Below are positions 1 to 5,369 of a DNA stretch of 5,977 bases, in pieces. Each line of letters starts with the position of its first letter. Within the stretch, counting starts at the first letter, position 1. The stretch lies in contig CAIQPO010000089.1 of NCBI GenBank assembly GCA_903873735.1, forward strand, positions 1 through 5,977. Reading direction: 5' to 3'. Source of the stretch: Candidatus Collierbacteria bacterium (GTDB lineage Bacteria > Patescibacteriota > Microgenomatia > UBA1400 > MFAQ01). The notes under the pieces were generated by a model. It had not been told where the DNA came from. It saw only the letters and a program-made list of their open reading frames with translations, and ran no database searches. The position numbers were made by a program, and so were the translations under genes.

Positions 1-1194
1 ATGCTTATACAAGATCAAGATGAGCTAAGAGCATCAGGTGGTGTAATTAAAAAACTTGTTCTTATAAAAATCAGTCGAGGAAAAATTACTGGTATGAAAA
101 CATATACCAGTCAAGAGATTGACAGTTTAAGAGAGGGGACACCATTAGCACCAGAAATGGTCGCCAAAATATCTGGACTAACAGAATTTAGGTTTAAAGA
201 TATGAACTATATTGCAGATTTCCCCCAAACTGCACAGTATATAAATAGATATTTGGCAAAAAACACAAATATTCAAGTTGATCAGGTATTAGCCGTAAAT
301 AAATCACTTTTTCAGAAATTAGTCCAAGAATCAGGTGTAATCGATATTTCCGGACAAAAGATAACAATAGACTCACTTTATAGTAATAATCAAAACGACG
401 AATTAATAAGCACTGTGTTTGATTACTACTCAAAAGAAATAGTTGAGGGTAAGGTGTCACTTGCGCAAATAGGAAGGGTGGTAATCAGTGAGATTGAGCA
501 GGGGAATATTCTAATGTGGTCTAAGGATGAAAAAACTCAGGTAATACTAGATTCTCTAGGGATATCAGGCTCTGTCGTGCAAAAGCAGTGTTTGGGAGGA
601 ATATCTCAATTCTCAAACTGTAATGCTCAGTCCTTCTATTTAAATGAATCAAATTTTTCACTACTTCCCATTAATCACTCACTTAACCGACAAATAACTC
701 ATTTTGTTGAAATAAAAAAAGATAGACTCTCTCATGAGTATGACATTCAATATCAACCAAACCAGGCATTAGAAGACATCAGACAAAATCTAAGCCTTGT
801 TTACCAAATAATTATTCCTTCAGGTTCAAATTTGGGTGAAATTTATGTCAACAATCAGCCCATATCAAAAAATAGCATTATAAGCAGTCGACTATTTGAT
901 CAACAATACTATCAAATACCAGTATCCATTCCTGCAAACACCAATAGCTCAGTCAGAATCTTGTTCGACTCACCAGCGAGAATTCCCACAGATATCACCA
1001 AACTGGCGATTTCAGTCACTGACCATCAGCAGCCAGGTGTTGCAAATACCAGCAGAAAAGTAATCTTCAAGTATCCAGATAGTATAGTCCCCGTGGTAGT
1101 GACAGAGGTTGGTAGTGCTGTTCAAGGTCAGTATAGCTTTAATCTTTCAGGGAAAACTAAAACAGTAGGACTTGGTTTTGGATATGCTCACTAA
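1..1194 (+). CDS. DUF4012 domain protein, 5' end probably outside window
   Basis: This is the C-terminal part of a DUF4012-family protein; the family has no firmly established function and is frequent in Patescibacteria and some Gram-positives, usually as a large envelope-anchored protein. Residues 4-14 (QDQDELRASGG) match the family hallmark 'QNNaELRptGG'. Residues 64-75 (RFKDMNYIADFP) match the 'lrDaNwspDFP' block, residues 93-112 the 'vDGVlaid...ll...G' block, and 341-346 (DHQQPG) the late 'QKQPG' motif. Homologues normally carry a membrane anchor and a few hundred residues before the ELR motif, none of which is present here. The ATG at base 1 is therefore probably an internal Met codon, and the true start lies upstream of the window. 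The gene ends with TAA, 36 bp before rplY on the same strand. No catalytic residues can be assigned. Confidence 0.85.
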   Translation: MLIQDQDELRASGGVIKKLVLIKISRGKITGMKTYTSQEIDSLREGTPLAPEMVAKISGLTEFRFKDMNYIADFPQTAQYINRYLAKNTNIQVDQVLAVNKSLFQKLVQESGVIDISGQKITIDSLYSNNQNDELISTVFDYYSKEIVEGKVSLAQIGRVVISEIEQGNILMWSKDEKTQVILDSLGISGSVVQKQCLGGISQFSNCNAQSFYLNESNFSLLPINHSLNRQITHFVEIKKDRLSHEYDIQYQPNQALEDIRQNLSLVYQIIIPSGSNLGEIYVNNQPISKNSIISSRLFDQQYYQIPVSIPANTNSSVRILFDSPARIPTDITKLAISVTDHQQPGVANTSRKVIFKYPDSIVPVVVTEVGSAVQGQYSFNLSGKTKTVGLGFGYAH

Positions 1195-1195
1195 C

Positions 1196-1224
1196 TTGAG
1201 ATATATCACAATATAAGATAAAAT
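1196..1224 (+). promoter_or_regulatory. Predicted sigma70-type promoter of rplY
   Basis: TTGAGA (1196-1201, five of six matches to the -35 consensus) is followed by a 17-bp spacer and TAAAAT (1219-1224, five of six matches to the -10 consensus). It fills the short gap between the DUF4012 gene and rplY. A start point about 7 nt after the -10 box would fall at 1231, the A of the rplY ATG, giving a leaderless or nearly leaderless mRNA. The region is AT-rich, so chance matches are possible, but both boxes and the spacing are good. Confidence 0.62.
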
Positions 1225-1230
1225 ATCGCC

Positions 1231-1896
1231 ATGACCAAGTATTCTTTAAATGTTACCAAAAGAGAGTTAACAGGCAAAAAGCTAAAGGCATTAAGACGCC
1301 AGGGTTTTTTACCTGGAAATGTTTTTGGAAAACATGTTGACAGTCTTTCTGTCCAAGCCAGACTTCAAGAATTTGACAAGGTTTTCAAAGATTCAGGAGA
1401 AACTTCTGTTGTCTATCTCAAGGTTGAGGGAGAAGACAAAGATAGACCTGTCCTTATATCAAATATCCACTTCGATCCAATTTCAGATCAAAAACTTCAC
1501 GTAGATTTTCATCAGGTCAACCTTAAGGAAAAGGTTGTCACCTATGTCCCAGTCGAACTTATAGGTGAGTCAGAAAAAGTTAAAGATGGAGTAGCAATCA
1601 TAAATCAGTCACTAAGTGATATTGAAATTGAAGCCCTACCTACAGATATTCCTGAGAGCATCACCTTCGATATATCAAGCCTAAAGGAAATTGGGGATTT
1701 ACTCAAGGTTTCCGATGCCAAAGTATCAGATTCAGTTGTGATAAAAACCGATCCAGAAATTGCTGTTGTTTCTCTCTCTGAACCTCAAAAGGAAGAAGTT
1801 GTTGAGGAGACTCCTGCAGAAGCAGAATCTACAGAATCTGCAGAAGAGGCAAAACCAGCTGAGTCTCAGTCAGAAACAGAACCTAAAGTAGAATAA
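1231..1896 (+). CDS. rplY: 50S ribosomal protein L25 (Ctc/TL5 type)
   Basis: L25 binds 5S rRNA in the large ribosomal subunit. The 221-residue protein is the long two-domain form (TL5/CTC), not the short form of about 94 aa found in E. coli. Residues 1-95 form the 5S-binding domain, with LRRQGFLPGNVFGK (21-34) matching the family 'LRrqGkiPavvYGk' and HVDFHQVNLKEKV (90-102) at the domain junction. Residues 103-184 form the beta-rich C-terminal domain (PVELIGE near 107; IEALPTDIPESI 132-144; D-I-S-S-L 147-151). Residues 185-221 are a low-complexity acidic tail rich in Glu, Ala, Ser and Thr, common but variable in length in this family. No Shine-Dalgarno sequence precedes the ATG; the predicted promoter abuts it. 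The TAA stop touches the stop codon of the opposing small gene. The family assignment is secure. Confidence 0.95.
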   Translation: MTKYSLNVTKRELTGKKLKALRRQGFLPGNVFGKHVDSLSVQARLQEFDKVFKDSGETSVVYLKVEGEDKDRPVLISNIHFDPISDQKLHVDFHQVNLKEKVVTYVPVELIGESEKVKDGVAIINQSLSDIEIEALPTDIPESITFDISSLKEIGDLLKVSDAKVSDSVVIKTDPEIAVVSLSEPQKEEVVEETPAEAESTESAEEAKPAESQSETEPKVE

Positions 1897-2127
1897 TCAC
1901 TTTCTTAGCTTTGCAATTGTTTCTTCTAAGTCCTTCACGACCCTGATCATAACCTGGAGTTCATTTTCTCTATCCATGAAATCTGGTCCATCATGACCAC
2001 CCCAGGTATCCTCGGCATCTTTTTCCACATTTAGCTCATGCTCGAGTTCTCTTATCTTATCCTGACGATGTCTTAGACTAACTTCAAGCCTTTCAATAAT
2101 GTCTTTCTTATCTATTTTGTTGGCCAT
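1897..2127 (-). CDS. Small helical-hairpin (coiled-coil) protein downstream of valS
   Basis: I do not recognise a named family. The 76-residue product is highly charged with no signal peptide or membrane segment. It reads as two amphipathic helices, residues about 7-36 and 52-76, joined by a Gly/Asp-rich turn (DTWGGHDGPDFMDR, 40-53). Spacing of Leu/Ile/Val in IIERLEVSL, IRELEHEL and VVKDLEETIAKL suggests an antiparallel coiled coil. The start ATG lies inside the 3' end of valS (16-nt overlap, different frame), so the two are probably co-transcribed and translationally coupled; no strong Shine-Dalgarno is visible, only GATGAA upstream. The stop is TGA, directly abutting the rplY stop. ValRS here ends just after its anticodon-binding domain, and bacterial ValRS usually ends in a helical-hairpin tRNA-binding arm of about this size, so this could be a detached arm. 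That is inference from shape and position, not a demonstrated homology. Confidence 0.72.
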   Translation of the reverse strand: MANKIDKKDIIERLEVSLRHRQDKIRELEHELNVEKDAEDTWGGHDGPDFMDRENELQVMIRVVKDLEETIAKLRK

Positions 2128-4163
2128 GAAGAATTCATCAACAGATCACTATCTTTATATAGCTGACTCCATATAGCCTCAGTCACAAAAGGTACAAAAG
2201 GGTGTAATAATTTTAAAAAGGTGGTAAGTCCAGCCTTCATCTGTTCCTTGGAGACTTGATTAGTCTTGCTAAGTTCTATTTGCTCATCGCAAAACCAATG
2301 CCAAAACTCATTGTAGACATATTCGGCAGCCATTCCCACTCGCAATTCAGATAGATGTTTAGTTGTTTCATCTACAACATTTTTTAAATATCTATCAAAA
2401 TCGCTGCTTGATTTACCTTCATCAGAAATTTCAGACACATACCTTGCTGCATTCCACAATTTATTAGCAAAATTTCTCATCCCCTTTATTTTATCCTCGC
2501 CTGTATTACTATCTTGCCCTGGCACAGTACTCATTACCAATGCCATCCTTAAAGCATCAGTGCCGTATTTTCTCGTTAGCTCAAGTGGATTAATAACATT
2601 TCCCTTACTTTTACTCATTTTTTGGCCCTTTTCATCCCTGACCAAACCGTGAAGGTAAACATATTTAAATGGTGTCTGGCCAGTTAAATATATCCCGAGC
2701 ATCATCATCCTCATCACCCAAAAAGGCAGGATTTCATATGCAGTTTCCATTACAGTAGTGGGGTAGTAAGCCTCAAAATCTCCTTTCTTTCCTGTCTTCA
2801 GGGTCAACACTGGCCATTGACCAGATGAAAACCAAGTGTCAAAAGTATCAGTTTCTTGTACCCACCCCTCTCCAGGTGAGGTTTTTGATACTACATACTC
2901 TTCACCATCCTTGTACCAAACTGGGATTCTAATACCCCAAACAATCTGGCGACTGATATTCCAATCTTTTATGTTTTCGAGCCAGTGTCGTAGAATTTTC
3001 TCTCTCCCTGCCCCCAGTATTACCGTCTCCTTTTTATCTAAAGCTTCAATCACTTTCTCAGCCAAAGGCTTTGTCCTTATAAAGAATTGCTTCATTGGTA
3101 AAGGTTCCAGCACTCTCTTACATCGATAACACAAACCTACATTATGTTTCAGTGCCTTCTTTTCTACCAACATATCACCCAGTTCCTTTGCTACCTCTTC
3201 CCGGGCTTGAAGTACATTCATGCCTTGATACTTTCCCGTGGCAGATGTTAGTTTGCCATAATTGTTTATTACCAAAAAAGTATCATCAAGTGTTGTAGGG
3301 TCAATACCACCCCTCAAAGACATTTCCCAGTCACTGTGGTCGTGTAGGGGAGTAACTTTCACTGCCCCCGTGCCATACTCCATGTCTACAGACTTGTCGC
3401 CAATTATCTTAATTTTTCTATCAGTAAGAGGTAAAGGCACTAAGCTTCCAATCTGCTCTCTATACCGAGGGTCTTCGGGATTTACTGCCACAGCCACATC
3501 TCCAAATAAAGTCTCAGGTCTAGTAGTTGCTACAGTTACAGGACCGTATTTTAAAAAATAGAGCGAGTCATCTCTTTCCTCATGTTCTACTTCAAGATCA
3601 GAATATGCGGTTCCGCACTTGGTGCAGTAATTCACCAATCTTAGTGATTTGTAAATCAACCCATCTTTGTGTAGCGATATAAAAGTATCCAAAACACCAT
3701 CAACAATCTCTTTATCTAAAGTAAATTTAAATCTTGACCAGTCAGCACTTGCTCCAAGTGACTTCATTTGGTTCACTGACAAGTCAGAGTTTTCTCTTAC
3801 ATAATCCCAAATCATCTTGTAGAGAGTGTCGCGGTCGAAATCAAACCTACTCTTTCCCTCTTTTGCCAACTTCTTCTCAAATACAAATTGTGTCTCGATT
3901 CCAGCATGATCTGTACCTGGCAACCACAATGTTTCCTCACCCAACATCCTGTGAAATCTAATCAGAATATCTTCCACAGTCACAAACATCGCGTGCCCAA
4001 CATGAAGTGGGTCATTGGCATTTGGAGGTGGCATGATAATTGTAAATGTTTTCTTCTTATCACTTACTACACGCTCTCCGTCCGACGGGGAAGTGTTTCC
4101 CTTATTCTTCCACAACAATCGCACATCTTCTTCTTTGGATAAAAAATCAAAATGTTTGTCCAT
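2112..4163 (-). CDS. valS: Valyl-tRNA synthetase, short form lacking the C-terminal arm
   Basis: This cytoplasmic class Ia synthetase charges tRNA-Val with valine and hydrolyses mischarged Thr-tRNA. The 683-residue protein shows MPPPNANDPLHVGH (44-57) with the HIGH-type signature HVGH, LPGTDHAGIETQ (81-92), and a CP1 editing domain with TTRPETLFGD (213-222) and GTGAVKVTPLHD (264-275). It also has SRQIVWGIRIPVWY (404-417), DTWFSS (442-447), and KMSKSKGNV (515-523) carrying the KMSKS loop. The helical anticodon-binding domain runs to HPFVPFVTEAIW (654-665). Cys pairs C180/C183 and C345/C348 can form one zinc site; the second Cys-rich knuckle often found after RIPVWY is absent. Many bacterial ValRS run to about 880-950 residues; this one stops three residues past the 'WP' motif that closes the anticodon domain, so the linker and coiled-coil arm are missing. 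The next Met (44) is inside the HIGH region, which fixes the start. A T-box leader lies directly upstream. Confidence 0.97.
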   Translation of the reverse strand: MDKHFDFLSKEEDVRLLWKNKGNTSPSDGERVVSDKKKTFTIIMPPPNANDPLHVGHAMFVTVEDILIRFHRMLGEETLWLPGTDHAGIETQFVFEKKLAKEGKSRFDFDRDTLYKMIWDYVRENSDLSVNQMKSLGASADWSRFKFTLDKEIVDGVLDTFISLHKDGLIYKSLRLVNYCTKCGTAYSDLEVEHEERDDSLYFLKYGPVTVATTRPETLFGDVAVAVNPEDPRYREQIGSLVPLPLTDRKIKIIGDKSVDMEYGTGAVKVTPLHDHSDWEMSLRGGIDPTTLDDTFLVINNYGKLTSATGKYQGMNVLQAREEVAKELGDMLVEKKALKHNVGLCYRCKRVLEPLPMKQFFIRTKPLAEKVIEALDKKETVILGAGREKILRHWLENIKDWNISRQIVWGIRIPVWYKDGEEYVVSKTSPGEGWVQETDTFDTWFSSGQWPVLTLKTGKKGDFEAYYPTTVMETAYEILPFWVMRMMMLGIYLTGQTPFKYVYLHGLVRDEKGQKMSKSKGNVINPLELTRKYGTDALRMALVMSTVPGQDSNTGEDKIKGMRNFANKLWNAARYVSEISDEGKSSSDFDRYLKNVVDETTKHLSELRVGMAAEYVYNEFWHWFCDEQIELSKTNQVSKEQMKAGLTTFLKLLHPFVPFVTEAIWSQLYKDSDLLMNSSWPTK

Positions 4164-4216
4164 ATAAAAATAAAATAATAACCCCCACTAATACTTGATA
4201 TTCAAGTAAGTAAGGG
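4164..4216 (-). terminator. T-box-controlled intrinsic terminator before valS
   Basis: On the minus strand CCCTTAC (4216-4210) pairs with GTGGGGG (4188-4182), including two G-U pairs. After a small internal loop, TACTTGA (4208-4202) pairs with TCAAGTA (4198-4192) around an ATA loop. The stem totals 14 bp and is followed at once by a T-rich tract (4181-4164) that runs up to the valS ATG. It is the OFF state of the T-box. Its 5' strand overlaps the antiterminator 3' strand. It may also end read-through transcripts coming from tsaD. Confidence 0.88.
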
Positions 4217-4239
4217 CCATCTCAGGCGGTACCACCTTA
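4211..4239 (-). promoter_or_regulatory. T-box antiterminator
   Basis: On the minus strand TAAGG (4239-4235) pairs with CCTTA (4215-4211), and GCC (4227-4225) pairs with GGC (4218-4216) across a TGAGAT loop. The 5' side leaves the 7-nt bulge TGGTACC, the canonical T-box layout (lower helix, UGGN bulge, upper helix). The 3' strand GGCCCTTA is shared with the 5' strand of the terminator, so only one structure can form at a time. Confidence 0.88.
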
Positions 4240-4330
4240 TCTATTCTTCTCATTGTGAGGTTCTATTTTCCAACAAGGATTTCTTCCTCATGCTCCGAGG
4301 TGACTAGCCTCATCAGTGCACTTAAATTTT

Positions 4331-4358
4331 ACTATAATACCTCCATCAAATCTATCAA
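4331..4358 (-). promoter_or_regulatory. Predicted promoter of the valS T-box transcript
   Basis: On the minus strand TTGATA (4358-4353, five of six consensus matches) is followed by a 16-bp spacer and TATAGT (4336-4331, five of six). The overlapping TATTAT (4339-4334) is an alternative -10 but has no well-spaced -35. The predicted start near 4323 lies just before the T-box hairpins, as expected. The -35 begins 3 bp after the tsaD stop codon, so valS can be transcribed independently of vanW-tsaD. Confidence 0.65.
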
Positions 4359-4361
4359 ACT

Positions 4362-5369
4362 TTAACTCAAACTTAAGTTAGACTCTGGTTTGAGACTATC
4401 GGGGAGAACCTTAACTGGCTTTAATATTGCAGCAGCACCTATCATAGCAGCATTGTCGCCGCAATATTTTAAATCAGGTAGTCTAATCTCAACACCCAAA
4501 TCATCTCCAACCGTTAGTAAAGTTTTCCTGATAATTTTATTCGCTGCCACACCACCTGCTACTAATACAGACTTGACCTCTCTGTGCTCAAGCGCCAAAG
4601 TAAGCTTTTTCTTTATTATTTCGGCCACAGCTTTATTAAAGTCAGCAGCAATTTCAGTCTTGTTGTATTTAATTTCACTACTCACTAGTCTAAGAACCGC
4701 AGCCTTCAATCCAGAAAAACTCATTTTTAAGCTGTCGTCATTAATCATTGGTCTGGGTAATATTTTGGATACATCAGAGTCACCAAAACTATCCACAGCC
4801 AATTGAATAGCTGGACCCCCTGGATATGACAATCCTAAAATTCTCGCCACCTTATCGAATGCCTCTCCGATAGCATCATCAACAGTTCCCCCAATCCACT
4901 CAAGGTCAAATTTATTGTTAATCATGTGAATATCTGTATGACCCCCGCTAATTGTCAGTGAAATTGCTGGCAAGATTGGGGGAGTAAAACTAGACCCGTT
5001 TATTATCCAATTCGCAGCAATATGACCAAACATATGATCAACTTTATAAAGGGGCTTGCTCCAGCTCCATGCCAACGTTTTTGCTACCTCAACACCAATG
5101 AGGAGAGAGCCAATGAGTCCAGGCCCATAACTAACAGCGACCCCATCAACTGTCGCCAAATCCACATCATCTATCACCTCGCTGATCACAGGAATAATCG
5201 ACTTAATTTGTTCTCTTGCTGCCACTTCAGGTACCACTCCTCCATATTTTGCTTGTAAGTCAGAGGAACTGGCTACCACACTCTTTATTATTCTCACACC
5301 ACTTCTACTACCTTCCACTAAGGCTGCTGCAGTTTCATCACAAGTTGACTCTATGGCTAGGATTTTCAT
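4362..5369 (-). CDS. tsaD: tRNA N6-threonylcarbamoyladenosine transferase TsaD
   Basis: TsaD (Kae1/YgjD/Gcp) transfers the threonylcarbamoyl group from TC-AMP to A37 of ANN-decoding tRNAs, working in the cytoplasm with TsaB and TsaE, neither of which is in this window. The 335-residue protein has the usual family length. It shows MKILAIESTCDETAAAL (1-17), the ASKHA nucleotide-binding start, and SYGPGLIGSLLIG (80-92). HMFGH (112-116) supplies two metal-ligand His; then come SGGHT (141-145), DDAIGEAFDKVAR (164-176), YPGGP (182-186) and AGGVAAN (271-277). CGDNAAMIG (303-311) contains the metal-ligand Asp305. All expected motifs are intact. I chose the ATG at 5369: it gives the conserved MKILAIES start and overlaps the upstream TGA by one base (TGATG), indicating translational coupling to the VanW gene. 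A longer frame from 5405 adds 12 unconserved residues. The gene ends in TAA just before the valS promoter. Confidence 0.97.
   Translation of the reverse strand: MKILAIESTCDETAAALVEGSRSGVRIIKSVVASSSDLQAKYGGVVPEVAAREQIKSIIPVISEVIDDVDLATVDGVAVSYGPGLIGSLLIGVEVAKTLAWSWSKPLYKVDHMFGHIAANWIINGSSFTPPILPAISLTISGGHTDIHMINNKFDLEWIGGTVDDAIGEAFDKVARILGLSYPGGPAIQLAVDSFGDSDVSKILPRPMINDDSLKMSFSGLKAAVLRLVSSEIKYNKTEIAADFNKAVAEIIKKKLTLALEHREVKSVLVAGGVAANKIIRKTLLTVGDDLGVEIRLPDLKYCGDNAAMIGAAAILKPVKVLPDSLKPESNLSLS

Larger units (their letters stand above)
4164..4323 (-). promoter_or_regulatory. T-box riboswitch leader of valS (tRNA-Val sensing)
   Basis: The leader of about 160 nt carries the T-box core AAGGTGGTACCGCC (minus strand, 4238-4225). 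The UGGU of the 7-nt bulge UGGUACC (4234-4228) can pair with the uncharged acceptor end ACCA, consistent with discriminator base A of tRNA-Val. The core belongs to an antiterminator mutually exclusive with an intrinsic terminator just before valS, so uncharged tRNA-Val should promote read-through. The first hairpin after the predicted start point, GAGG-CUAGUCA-CCUC (4311-4297), shows the Val codon GUC followed by A in its loop, the usual specifier context. A second hairpin, UGAGG/CCUCA, may lie between about 4289 and 4256, with alternative pairing possible because GAGG and CCUC both occur twice. The long distal Stem I of Firmicute T-boxes is absent. The T-box call is firm; the Stem I fold and specifier are tentative. 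Confidence 0.9.

Noticed and set aside
1..3. ATG at base 1 as the true start of the DUF4012 gene
   Set aside because: The family hallmark ELRASGG begins only a few residues later, whereas homologues carry an anchor and a long N-terminal region first; this is most likely an internal Met at the window edge.
1817..1836. Imperfect inverted repeat GCAGA...TCTGC near the rplY 3' end as a terminator
   Set aside because: Only about 5 bp, no T-tract, and produced by repeated Glu/Ser/Ala codons in the L25 tail.
1897..1899. TGA as a recoded sense codon (code 25) in this lineage
   Set aside because: TGA ends the small gene and the VanW gene at sensible places, and no in-frame TGA is needed inside any conserved protein.
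2112..2127. Programmed or accidental frameshift joining valS to the small ORF
   Set aside because: The join would still lack the linker normally found between the anticodon domain and coiled-coil arm, and the small ORF has its own ATG; separate genes fit better, although sequencing error cannot be excluded.
3095..3561. Plus-strand open frames antisense to valS
   Set aside because: They lie entirely within the confidently identified valS coding strand, resemble no family, and are expected shadows.
4309..4316. CUGAUGAG on the minus strand followed by GAAA, resembling a hammerhead ribozyme core
   Set aside because: The sequence between the two motifs does not form the required stem II, and no flanking stems I/III with a cleavage site are present; the segment is better explained as the start of the T-box leader.
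4390..4806. Plus-strand open frame of 138 codons antisense to tsaD
   Set aside because: Its hydrophobic product is the reverse reading of conserved TsaD codons; no independent coding evidence.
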